Positions 43,525 to 51,247 of a stretch of 51,247 nucleotides of DNA are shown here, in pieces; positions within the stretch are counted from its first letter, which is position 1; every line of letters starts with the position of its first letter. The DNA is from Bacteroidales bacterium (GTDB lineage: Bacteria; Bacteroidota; Bacteroidia; Bacteroidales; F082). The stretch covers positions 1-51,247 of the forward strand of contig JAUYGX010000072.1 in the NCBI GenBank assembly GCA_030690365.1, in the 5' to 3' direction. Below the pieces are notes generated by a model that was not told the DNA's origin, did not search any database, and saw nothing but the letters and a program-made list of their open reading frames with translations. Made by a program: the position numbers and the translations under genes.

Positions 43525-44178
43525 TCAACTGACAAACAAACTCTCAGCCAATTTTTTCGACACCGTTGTTTTGGAGTCATTCCCAATTTGTACAACCATT
43601 GACCCATCAAAAGTAATTTTCTCCAGGACTTCTATTTTCGTTCCAATATTGATACCTAGCTGCTCCAAATATTGAAGAAAAACAGCCGAAGTATCTTTCA
43701 CCGCAGTAACCTGACAAATTTTTCCTACTTCAATATCAGACAATAAAATATTTGCTGTTGATGGTATTTCACCATTGGCATTGGGTATCGGGTCCCCGTG
43801 TGGGTCATATTTAGGATAACCTAAAAACTTATCCAATCGGTCGGCCAAGTCCTTGTGCTTGATGTGTTCCAACTGCTCTGCTATATCATGGACAACATCC
43901 CATGAATAACCAAATTTCTCTAACAGGAAAACCTCCCAAAGGCGGTGTTTCCTGACTATATCAATAGCAATTTTATTCCCATAATCTGAGAGTTTCGCCC
44001 CCTGCTGTTTATCATATGTAATTAGTTTTTTTCCTGACAGTTTTTTTATCATATCTACTACAGATGCGGCATTAATACTCATCTCCTCCGCCATAGCAGT
44101 CGGAGTTATTTTATCCATACCCTTTTTGGTCAGGTGGTATACGGCTTTCAAATAATTTTCTTCTGTTAATGAATGCAT
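43525..44178 (-). CDS. DtxR/MntR-family metal-dependent repressor
   Basis: A 217-residue regulator: winged helix (about 4-62, TAMAEEMSINAASVVDMIKKL), metal-binding dimer domain (about 64-140) and a FeoA/SH3-like domain (about 145-217). His78, Glu101, Glu104 and His105 align with MntR ligand positions. It represses in response to Fe2+ or Mn2+. A DtxR-box-like palindrome lies 42 bp upstream, between it and the divergent redox run, suggesting autoregulation and control of that run. Which metal is sensed is not clear. Confidence 0.9.
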   Translation of the reverse strand: MHSLTEENYLKAVYHLTKKGMDKITPTAMAEEMSINAASVVDMIKKLSGKKLITYDKQQGAKLSDYGNKIAIDIVRKHRLWEVFLLEKFGYSWDVVHDIAEQLEHIKHKDLADRLDKFLGYPKYDPHGDPIPNANGEIPSTANILLSDIEVGKICQVTAVKDTSAVFLQYLEQLGINIGTKIEVLEKITFDGSMVVQIGNDSKTTVSKKLAESLFVS

Positions 44179-44193
44179 TTGCTATTTTTTTGG

Positions 44194-44201
44194 CAAATAT
44201 A
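44194..44201 (-). promoter_or_regulatory. Bacteroidota -7 element of the DtxR-type gene
   Basis: On the minus strand TATATTTG, 15 bp before the ATG. The palindrome at 44220-44243 covers its -33 region. Confidence 0.55.
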
Positions 44202-44219
44202 GTCAATCCATCTATTCTA

Positions 44220-44243
44220 ATAAATTAGGCATATCTAATTTAT
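44220..44243. promoter_or_regulatory. DtxR/MntR-type operator between divergent genes
   Basis: ATAAATTAG (44220-44228) and CTAATTTAT (44235-44243) are perfect 9-bp inverted arms around GCATAT. The core TTAGG...CTAA resembles the DtxR box. It lies between two outward-facing -7 elements, at 44194-44201 and 44270-44277, so it can control both. Confidence 0.78.
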
Positions 44244-44269
44244 ATCATTTGGTAATTCCAATTTATTTT

Positions 44270-44277
44270 TATATTTG
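44270..44277 (+). promoter_or_regulatory. Bacteroidota promoter of the DUF1111 run
   Basis: TATATTTG, with TTTG at 44248-44251 giving an 18-bp spacer. The operator ends 4 bp before the TTTG, so a bound repressor would cover the -33 region. Confidence 0.6.
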
Positions 44278-44299
44278 TGCCATATTAAAATTTAGAACA

Positions 44300-45499
44300 A
44301 TGAACACAAAGAGACTTCTTACATATACAATACTACTATTCGCAATTATTGCCATGGTATCTTGCGATAAACTTCTGCCGGCCGCTCCTGCCAATGAAGA
44401 AGTATTGGACGGCGAAATTGAAGGATTAGCACCTGAACAACATGCTCAATTTCTCAGAGGAGATGAAGCCTTCGGTGAAGTGTTTACTTCTGCCAAAGGC
44501 TTGGGTCCGTTATTCGTGACAAACAGCTGTGTAAGTTGTCACGCTGGAGACGGAAAAGGACATCCCTTCACAACACTTACCCGGTTTGGGCAAACTGACA
44601 ATACAGGAAATCAATTTCTGAATATGGGCGGTCCGCAACTTCAACACAGAGCGTTGACTGGTTATCAACCTGAAAGCATTCCAAACGGAGCAACGTTTTC
44701 TAAATTTACACCTCCTGCCGTTACAGGACTTGGCTTTTTGCAATATGTAACAGATGCTGATATTTTGGCAATGTCAGACCCAAATGATGCCGATGGAGAT
44801 GGAATTTCGGGTGTTCCTAACTGGATTATCCTCAACGATTTTGTTATTCCTGCTCTCGATGCAATTACTCAAAACGGAATGTACATCCATCGATTCGGCA
44901 AAAAAGCGGCTGCTTACGATTTGCTGGATCAAACAGTAGGTGCTTATAACCAGGATATGGGTATTACTTCCAGCTATAACCCTATGGATACGCACAGCGG
45001 TTTATCCATTGATCCGGAAATTTCAGATAATACGGTTCGTGATGTGGTTGCCTACTTGCAAACACTTAAAGCGCCGGCACCAAGAAATCAAAATGACCCA
45101 CAAGTCATAAACGGAAAATCGCTTTTCAACCAGATAAATTGCGCCTCGTGTCACAAACCCAAATTAACTACAAGCTACTCTCCCGTAGAAGTCCTTTCTT
45201 ACAAGGAATTTTATCCTTTCACGGACCTTCTGTTGCACGACATGGGAAGCGGCCTGGATGATGGCTACACAGAAGGCAATGCGCTATCATCTGAATGGAG
45301 AACAACGCCGCTTTGGGGACTTGGTTTGTCGCCATCAACACAAGGCGGACAATATTTCTTAATGCACGATGGAAGAGCAAACAGCATCGAACAAGCTATT
45401 TTATTGCATGGTGGTGAAGCAGAAAACAGTAAAAATCAGTTTTTGAATCTGTCGGAAACCGAAAAAGCTGATTTAATCAAATTTTTAGAATCTTTATAA
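44300..45499 (+). CDS. DUF1111 dihaem oxidoreductase, lipoprotein
   Basis: From the ATG at 44300 the protein is 399 residues with a lipoprotein signal (lipobox AMVSC, Cys22) and two c-haem sites, CVSCH (77-81) and CASCH (281-285). FLRGDEAFGEVFT, GLGPLFVTNSC, the DADGDGISG loop and TTPLWGLG are DUF1111 hallmarks. The family resembles dihaem peroxidase-like enzymes and is often found with iron uptake (imelysin) genes. The start at 44249 would add 17 unlikely residues before the signal. It heads a three-gene run under a DtxR-type operator. Confidence 0.88.
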   Translation: MNTKRLLTYTILLFAIIAMVSCDKLLPAAPANEEVLDGEIEGLAPEQHAQFLRGDEAFGEVFTSAKGLGPLFVTNSCVSCHAGDGKGHPFTTLTRFGQTDNTGNQFLNMGGPQLQHRALTGYQPESIPNGATFSKFTPPAVTGLGFLQYVTDADILAMSDPNDADGDGISGVPNWIILNDFVIPALDAITQNGMYIHRFGKKAAAYDLLDQTVGAYNQDMGITSSYNPMDTHSGLSIDPEISDNTVRDVVAYLQTLKAPAPRNQNDPQVINGKSLFNQINCASCHKPKLTTSYSPVEVLSYKEFYPFTDLLLHDMGSGLDDGYTEGNALSSEWRTTPLWGLGLSPSTQGGQYFLMHDGRANSIEQAILLHGGEAENSKNQFLNLSETEKADLIKFLESL

Positions 45500-45500
45500 A

Positions 45501-45935
45501 ATGAAAAGGAAGGAATTTATCAAAACCTGCGGTTATGCTTGTTTGGGTTTAACTTTTTTTTCTCCGCTTTTGCAAGGTTGTGTTTCTGCTAAAATCATTT
45601 CGGCAACAATTGAAGGAGAGAATTTACTTGTTCCTACAGTAAATTTTAATAAGGACGGAAAAATACGCAGGTACCTGGTTGCGAACAATCCACAGTTGCA
45701 ATATCCAATTTATGTTTTTAGGTTTTCTGAAACCGACTACACTGCTTTGTATATGAAATGCACTCATCAAGGAAATGAATTAACCGCTTATGGTGAAAAA
45801 TTGGTTTGCTCTGCACACGGTAGCGAGTTTGATAATAAAGGTAATGTGACCAATGGACCTGCATCAAATCCGCTCCGATCATTTCCAACAAAATTAGTCA
45901 ATCAAAACATTCTTATTTCACTTAAAAAATCATGA
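45501..45935 (+). CDS. Rieske-type [2Fe-2S] lipoprotein
   Basis: A 144-residue protein with a lipoprotein signal (LLQGC, Cys27) and a Rieske site: CTHQGNEL with Cys87 and His89, and CSAHGSEFD with Cys103 and His106. This is the standard two Cys, two His pattern. It is probably a high-potential periplasmic electron carrier passing electrons to or from the dihaem protein, which ends 1 bp before its ATG. It overlaps the porin by ATGA. Such a Rieske is not part of a bc1 complex here, as no cytochrome b is seen. Confidence 0.88.
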   Translation: MKRKEFIKTCGYACLGLTFFSPLLQGCVSAKIISATIEGENLLVPTVNFNKDGKIRRYLVANNPQLQYPIYVFRFSETDYTALYMKCTHQGNELTAYGEKLVCSAHGSEFDNKGNVTNGPASNPLRSFPTKLVNQNILISLKKS

Positions 45936-47152
45936 AACAGATCATTACGATTATAATTATTTTGGCTTCAACGCTTTCGTTTGCACAGGTGGATTCTACC
46001 TTATTCAAAAGGCAAAAAACAGAAACAACACAACAACTAAATATGGATGCGGTGTATAACCGACCATTTTTAAGCTATGGAAAACTCCCTGTTTCAGTTG
46101 GTGGTTATGCAGAAGTAAACTGGCAACACATTTCTACAGATGGTATTTCAGAGGGTCATCAATTCCAAATGCGGAGAATGACTTTATTTGTGGCTTCAAC
46201 CATTTCAAAGAGAATTAAATTTTTAAGCGAAATTGAGTTTGAAGAAGGCGGTAAAGAAATCGCCATTGAATTTGCTTCATTGGATGTTGAATTCCAACCA
46301 TTGTTTAACCTAAGGGGTGGTATTATTATGAACCCGATTGGAGCATTCAACCAAAATCACGATGGCCCCAAGTGGGAATTTACTGACCGCCCAATTTCCG
46401 CTACCCAAATGCTACCCGCTACATGGAGCAATGCTGGTTTCGGATTGTTTGGCAAAAATTACCAAAACGACTGGATGTTTGGCTATGAGTTGTATCTTTC
46501 GGGAAGTTTTGATGATGCGATTATCGACAATGAAGAAAGTAAAACCTTCCTTCCCGCATCAAAAAACAATACTGAACGTTTTGAAGAATCGGCCAGTGGA
46601 ACGCCATTAACTACGGCCAAAATCGCAATCAGAAATAAATACTTCGGTGAAATAGGCCTGTCGTATATGGGAGGTATTTACAACACATTTCAAGAGGATG
46701 GAATTGTGCTGGACGGTAAGCGAAGACTAAACGTTTTTGCCATCGATTACACCACCACCATACCCAAGACCAATACATTTATCACAGGCGAATGGGCTTG
46801 GATCAATGTAGATGTCCCTGAAACTTACTCACAACAATACGGAAACAAACAATACGGAGGATTCTTGGATATTGTTCATCCCGTTTTAAAAAGAAAAATG
46901 TTAGGGTGGGAACATGCAGTTTTAAATTTGGCTTGTCGTTTGGAATATGTAGACTGGAATGTAGGCACCTTCAAGGAAACAGGTGGCAATATTGGAGAAG
47001 AAATCTGGAGTGTTATGCCTGCTGTCAGTTTCAGGCCAACACCACAAACAGTTTTCCGACTGAATTACAGAATTCAAAGACAAACCGACATCCTGAACAA
47101 TGCCCCTGAAAAGACCGGAGGTTTTAGTTTTGGAATATCTTCTTACTTTTAG
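45932..47152 (+). CDS. porin-like outer-membrane barrel protein
   Basis: A 406-residue protein with signal peptide (MKQIITIIIILASTLSFA). It is rich in barrel strands such as GGYAEVNWQHIS, HQFQMRRMTLFVAST and RIKFLSEIEFEEGG, and ends SFGISSYF. It resembles the phosphate-selective porin O/P group that takes small anions. It is translationally coupled to the Rieske gene (ATGA overlap), so the channel and the redox pair are probably made together, perhaps to admit a metal complex or an electron acceptor. Confidence 0.75.
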   Translation: MKQIITIIIILASTLSFAQVDSTLFKRQKTETTQQLNMDAVYNRPFLSYGKLPVSVGGYAEVNWQHISTDGISEGHQFQMRRMTLFVASTISKRIKFLSEIEFEEGGKEIAIEFASLDVEFQPLFNLRGGIIMNPIGAFNQNHDGPKWEFTDRPISATQMLPATWSNAGFGLFGKNYQNDWMFGYELYLSGSFDDAIIDNEESKTFLPASKNNTERFEESASGTPLTTAKIAIRNKYFGEIGLSYMGGIYNTFQEDGIVLDGKRRLNVFAIDYTTTIPKTNTFITGEWAWINVDVPETYSQQYGNKQYGGFLDIVHPVLKRKMLGWEHAVLNLACRLEYVDWNVGTFKETGGNIGEEIWSVMPAVSFRPTPQTVFRLNYRIQRQTDILNNAPEKTGGFSFGISSYF

Positions 47153-47216
47153 TTTTTGATTACAGCAATTAAACCTGATGTTAGTTGGAATGACAACAAA
47201 ACCATCATAATGATAG

Positions 47217-47224
47217 TATCTTTG
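47217..47224 (+). promoter_or_regulatory. possible -7 element of the sensor kinase
   Basis: TATCTTTG, 10 bp before the ATG at 47235, matches TAnnTTTG but no well-spaced -33 element is seen. Weak. Confidence 0.3.
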
Positions 47225-47234
47225 GGAAAAAAGT

Positions 47235-50200
47235 ATGGACTCGAACACACATAAGGAAAGTCCTTTAAACGAACTGTCACAATTGCGACAACAATATGCT
47301 GAATTAAAGGCTGCATACCAAAAATATATCACCGGGCATGGGCAAACCGAAGACGATTTCCGTCAAAGCGAGCGTAAATTTTTTGTCCTGTTCCAAAAAT
47401 CACCTTTTCCGGTATCATTGACCAAATTACCCGAAGGAACAATCGTTGATGTAAACGAGGCATTTGAACATGAATTTGGATTAACAATGCAGGAGGCGCT
47501 TGGAAAAACTTCTTTTGAACTGGGTATTAACCCGGATGCAGAAGGTCAAAAACGAATCCTTGATACATTAAGTGCAAGTGATTCTGTCCGCAATCACGAA
47601 GTGGTACTGCGCTCAAAATCAGGGGAAATTTGTTATTACGAAATGAATATTGATAAGGTGGTGATCAACGGGGAGGAACTTCTTTTAACTACAACACAAA
47701 ATATCAGCGAATACAAAAGAGCAGAAAATAAACTAAAAGAAAATTTTGACCTGATACGGATTGCCGGGGAAAAAGTGAAGCTGGGCGGATGGAATGTAAT
47801 ACTGAAAGAAAACCGTGCCTACTTATCAGACGAGGTGGCAACCATACTTGAAATACCGGCGGATTTTGGGTCAGTGATGGAGAACGGTATTCAGTTTTAC
47901 ACCCCGGAATGGCGCGATAAAATAACAGCAGTTTTTAGCCAATGTGCGCAGCAAGGCATTCCCTTTGATGAAGTGATGGAGATGATTACCGCAACCGGAA
48001 AACGGCTCTGGGTGAGAACTATTGGCGAAGCTGTAAGAGATGAGAACGGAAATATAGTTAAGGTACAGGGCGCATTCCAGGATATTACAGCCCGAAAACA
48101 GGCTGAAAAGGAACAAAAAAATAGTGAGACCAGGTATAAAGCGATTTTTGAATCTACCGGAACAGCCTCGTTAATTGTTGACGAGGATACCACCATTTTG
48201 ATGGCAAACAAAGAATGCCTGGATTTAACCGGTTATACTTCGGATGAATTGATTGGGAAAAAATGGACCAGCTATGTAGCTCAGGAGTGTTTACTGGAAA
48301 TGCTTAAAAACCATCAGCTACGGCGTCAGCATCCTGATGTGGCACCCCGAAAATACGAAGTAAAACTGCTGAACAAAATGGGGGGAAAACGCGATGCCGT
48401 TTTAAATATCAACATGATTCCCGGAACCAAACAAAGTGTTGTTTCCATGCTGGATATCACTGAACTTAAACAGGCTGAGGAAGAGTTACGAAATAATAAA
48501 AGCAGCCTGGAAGCGTATTTTGAAAATGATATTTCGGCCGATTACGTGGTTTCCGTTTCGGGTGAAATTTTAAACTGCAACAAAACGTTTTTAAATTTAT
48601 TTGGTTTTGAAAAAAAAACAAACCTCGAAGGGTTTAATATCTCAAGATTGTACAAAAATCCGGAAGTCAGGAAACAAGTGATCCGCCTGGTTAAAAAACA
48701 ACGAAAAGTTGAAAACCATGAAGTGGAATTTATTTCAAAGGATGGAAAAATTATAAATGCCATCATCAACGCCATGGGTATTTTCGACAAAGACGATAAA
48801 CTCGAAAAAATCAGAGGATATGTTGTTGATATTACTGAACAAAAAGAGGCGCAGAAGGCCCTTCTAAAAAGTGAAGAGAAATACCGCTTGTTATTTACCA
48901 ACAACCCGCAACCCATGTGGATTTACGATCTCGAAACACTTGCTTTTCTGGAAGTGAACAAGGCCGCCGTGAACCATTACGGATATTCAGAGGAAGAATT
49001 TCTTTCCATGACCCTAAAAGACATCCGGCCCGAAGAAGATATACCCGCCCTTTTGGAGGATGTTAAAAATACACATTCCGAATTAAATGCAGCCGGCGAA
49101 TGGAGACACCTTAAAAAGAATGGTGAACTCATCGATGTGGAAATTACGTCGCATTCTGTAATTTTTAATGACCGAAAAGCCAGGCATATCCTGATCAATG
49201 ATATTACCGAACGTAAACGGGTAGAAAATGAAATATCAAAATTATCTCATGCGGTTGAACAAAGTCCTGCATCCATTATTGTTACCGATTTGGAAGGAAA
49301 CATAGAATATGTTAATCCAAAAACCCTCGAGGTTACCGGATACACAAAAGAAGAATTAATAGGCAAAAATCCCCGGATAATTAATTCAGGCGAAAAACCG
49401 GAAGAAGAATATCAGCAGCTTTGGTCCACTATTTTATCCGGCAAGCAATGGTTTGGTGAATTTCATAATAAAAAGAAAAACGGCGAACTGTACTGGGAAT
49501 CTGCATCCATTTCTCCCATATTAAACGAAAAAAAGAAAATAATAAATTATGTGGCCATAAAGGAAGACATAACGGAACGGAAAAGGTTCGAAGATACTAG
49601 GAAATTACTGCTCGAAATTTCACAACTGGCCACCAAACATGTTACACTCACTTCCTTTCTTGCAGAAGTGCACCAAAAAATCAAACAGATTATCCGTGCC
49701 GATAATTTTTACGTGGCGCTTTACAACAAAACGGACAATACCTATTCCTTTCCGTATCACATTGATGAGTATGATAAGGTGGAGCTTAATAAGGCTTATG
49801 ATTTCAGCAAGGGCTATACCGATTATGTCCTTAAATCCAATCAATCAATGATTGTCACTCCCGAATACAAACATGAAGTTGAGAAGGATGGAACCATAAA
49901 AGGCTATGGTGATGAATTGTCGGTTTGGCTCGGAGTGCCTTTTAAAACTGCGGAAGATGGCAAACCAAACGGGGTAATTGCCATACAGGATTATAAAAAC
50001 CTGAAATCATTTACCGACACTGACAAAACGATCATGGAAATTATTGCCCATAACATCGGCAGTTTTATTGAAAGGATTAATTACATGGACGAATTGGTTC
50101 AGGCTAAAGAAAAAGCGGAAGAAAGCGATCGCTTAAAATCAGCCTTCCTGGCCAATATGAGCCACGAAATACGCACTCCGATGAATGGCATCCTTGGGTT

Positions 50201-51247
50201 TACCCAACTTCTTTTAGAACCCGATTTAAGTAGTGAACAAAAAGAAAGCTATATTGAAATTGTCCGTCAAAGCGGACAGCGCATGTTGAATACGGTGACC
50301 CATATTGTTGAAATCTCAAAAATTGAAGCAGGCCTGGTTCAACTCAACTTAACACAAACCGATGTAAACGGGAGGATGGAGGAATTATTCCGGTTCTTCC
50401 AACCCGAAGCTGAAAAAAAAGGGATAAAACTACACCTTGAGATGCTTTTGCCTCCACCGAAAAAAAACATCATAACCGACCAAAATAAACTGGATTCCAT
50501 ATTGACCAACCTCATTAAGAATGCCATAAAATATACCAAGGAAGGAGAAATCAGGGTGGGATGTCAGGCAAAGGCAGATCAATTAGAATTTTATGTAAAA
50601 GATACCGGGATAGGCATTCCCAAAGAAAGACAGCAGGCCGTTTTCGAAAGGTTTGTTCAAGCCGATATTTTTGATAAAGAGGCCCGACAGGGTTCAGGGC
50701 TGGGGCTGTCCATTTCCAAAGCCTATGTTGAAATGCTGGGTGGCGAAATCCATTTAGAAAGTAATCCGGATGGCGTATCGGGTGACCAAGGTTCCACGTT
50801 TTTCTTCACCCTGCCGTTTAGTGGACAAATTCAGGAAATAGCAGGGGAAATAAATATCCGGAAAGGGAACGAAAGTTTCAGCCCTGTAAAAGGTCTGAAC
50901 ATCGTTATTGCCGAAGATGATGAAAATTCGATCCTGTATTTGGAAACCATTTTGCAAAGTGAGGCCGGGAAAATCATCATAACCCAAAAAGGACACGAAG
51001 CCGTGGAAGCCTGCCGGAACAATCCCGATATTGATTTGGTGCTGATGGATATTCAAATGCCCGGGATGAACGGCTACGAAGCAACCCGGGAAATTCGCAA
51101 ATTCAATAAAAATGTGATCATCATTGCACAAACTGCCTATGGCCTGTCGGGAGACAGGGAAAAGACAATTGAAGCGGGCTGTAACGATTATCTACCAAAA
51201 CCTGTTAACAGAAACGAATTACTGGCTTTGATACGAAAGTATTTCGG
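47235..51247 (+). CDS. hybrid sensor histidine kinase with six PAS domains and a GAF domain (partial)
   Basis: The frame from ATG 47235 is open to the window end (1337 codons), so the 3' end is missing. Six PAS-type segments come first, beginning near [13 protein letters not shown] (about 45), [65 protein letters not shown] and [19 protein letters not shown] domain follows (about 795-955), then a HisKA box with phospho-His977 in [13 protein letters not shown] HATPase has [17 protein letters not shown] and GSGLGLS. The receiver has Asp1272 in [12 protein letters not shown]. No membrane helix is seen, so it is likely a cytoplasmic sensor. Output partner unknown. Confidence 0.9.
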   Translation, partial: MDSNTHKESPLNELSQLRQQYAELKAAYQKYITGHGQTEDDFRQSERKFFVLFQKSPFPVSLTKLPEGTIVDVNEAFEHEFGLTMQEALGKTSFELGINPDAEGQKRILDTLSASDSVRNHEVVLRSKSGEICYYEMNIDKVVINGEELLLTTTQNISEYKRAENKLKENFDLIRIAGEKVKLGGWNVILKENRAYLSDEVATILEIPADFGSVMENGIQFYTPEWRDKITAVFSQCAQQGIPFDEVMEMITATGKRLWVRTIGEAVRDENGNIVKVQGAFQDITARKQAEKEQKNSETRYKAIFESTGTASLIVDEDTTILMANKECLDLTGYTSDELIGKKWTSYVAQECLLEMLKNHQLRRQHPDVAPRKYEVKLLNKMGGKRDAVLNINMIPGTKQSVVSMLDITELKQAEEELRNNKSSLEAYFENDISADYVVSVSGEILNCNKTFLNLFGFEKKTNLEGFNISRLYKNPEVRKQVIRLVKKQRKVENHEVEFISKDGKIINAIINAMGIFDKDDKLEKIRGYVVDITEQKEAQKALLKSEEKYRLLFTNNPQPMWIYDLETLAFLEVNKAAVNHYGYSEEEFLSMTLKDIRPEEDIPALLEDVKNTHSELNAAGEWRHLKKNGELIDVEITSHSVIFNDRKARHILINDITERKRVENEISKLSHAVEQSPASIIVTDLEGNIEYVNPKTLEVTGYTKEELIGKNPRIINSGEKPEEEYQQLWSTILSGKQWFGEFHNKKKNGELYWESASISPILNEKKKIINYVAIKEDITERKRFEDTRKLLLEISQLATKHVTLTSFLAEVHQKIKQIIRADNFYVALYNKTDNTYSFPYHIDEYDKVELNKAYDFSKGYTDYVLKSNQSMIVTPEYKHEVEKDGTIKGYGDELSVWLGVPFKTAEDGKPNGVIAIQDYKNLKSFTDTDKTIMEIIAHNIGSFIERINYMDELVQAKEKAEESDRLKSAFLANMSHEIRTPMNGILGFTQLLLEPDLSSEQKESYIEIVRQSGQRMLNTVTHIVEISKIEAGLVQLNLTQTDVNGRMEELFRFFQPEAEKKGIKLHLEMLLPPPKKNIITDQNKLDSILTNLIKNAIKYTKEGEIRVGCQAKADQLEFYVKDTGIGIPKERQQAVFERFVQADIFDKEARQGSGLGLSISKAYVEMLGGEIHLESNPDGVSGDQGSTFFFTLPFSGQIQEIAGEINIRKGNESFSPVKGLNIVIAEDDENSILYLETILQSEAGKIIITQKGHEAVEACRNNPDIDLVLMDIQMPGMNGYEATREIRKFNKNVIIIAQTAYGLSGDREKTIEAGCNDYLPKPVNRNELLALIRKYF

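Overview
The window looks like a chromosomal segment of an anaerobic or facultatively anaerobic member of the Bacteroidota, probably near the Marinilabiliales/Bacteroidales. The reasons are moderate-to-low GC, Bacteroidota-type promoters (TAnnTTTG as the -7 element) upstream of several genes, HmuY/TonB-dependent haem uptake, DUF1111 and DUF2249 proteins, and nrfHA linked to ccsB/ccsA. The genus is an inference. No rRNA, tRNA or CRISPR array was seen.

Layout. (1) 0.4-5.5 kb: a sulfur-linked cluster, with an ArsR-rhodanese regulator behind a perfect palindrome, an SQR-like flavoprotein, a haem-c DUF3365 lipoprotein, a porin gene broken by an in-frame TAG, two DsrE-like proteins, and a decayed locus where a methyltransferase start runs into unrelated sequence. 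(2) 14.8-5.7 kb, minus strand: a closely packed run of a small CxxC protein, flavodoxin, a duplicated DUF438/hemerythrin/PAS sensor, a TonB-dependent receptor, HmuY, and a CbiX-like chelatase predicted to be a periplasmic lipoprotein, set between two PepSY-TM proteins. This reads as a haem capture and processing unit. (3) 15.0-20.6 kb, plus strand: outer-membrane channel, NrfH, NrfA and System II cytochrome c maturation proteins (ResB/CcsA), making up nitrite ammonification. (4) 32.8-20.8 kb, minus strand: dihaem cytochrome c, NarG, NarH, NarJ, NarI, two NarK-type transporters and two Crp/Fnr paralogues sharing a four-cysteine N-terminal motif, making up respiratory nitrate reduction. (5) 33.2-36.6 kb: an Rrf2 (NsrR/IscR-like) regulator and a Ric-DUF2249-NnrS/haem-copper-like-DUF59 operon, with the same palindromic operator before both the regulator and ric. 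This is a nitrosative-stress repair unit. Regions 2-5 together form a dissimilatory nitrate-to-ammonium system with its NO defence.

(6) 36.7-43.5 kb: an accessory region containing a mobile mystery protein A/B pair (XRE plus Fic) with three operators phased exactly 33 bp apart, an IS66 element with perfect 8-bp target duplications, a DUF1016 nuclease, a small membrane protein bracketed by inverted repeats, and several repeat families, two of which occur as pairs around this region. (7) 43.5-47.2 kb: a DtxR/MntR-type repressor divergent from a DUF1111 dihaem lipoprotein, a Rieske lipoprotein and a porin, with a perfect DtxR-box-like palindrome between two promoters. (8) 47.2 kb to the end: a hybrid sensor kinase with six PAS domains, a GAF domain and a receiver, running off the window.

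The most interesting candidates for undescribed biology are the periplasmic chelatase/flavodoxin/hemerythrin haem unit, the metal-regulated DUF1111-Rieske-porin redox module, the two four-Cys Crp/Fnr paralogues, and the 33-bp-phased operator array of the mobile A/B module.
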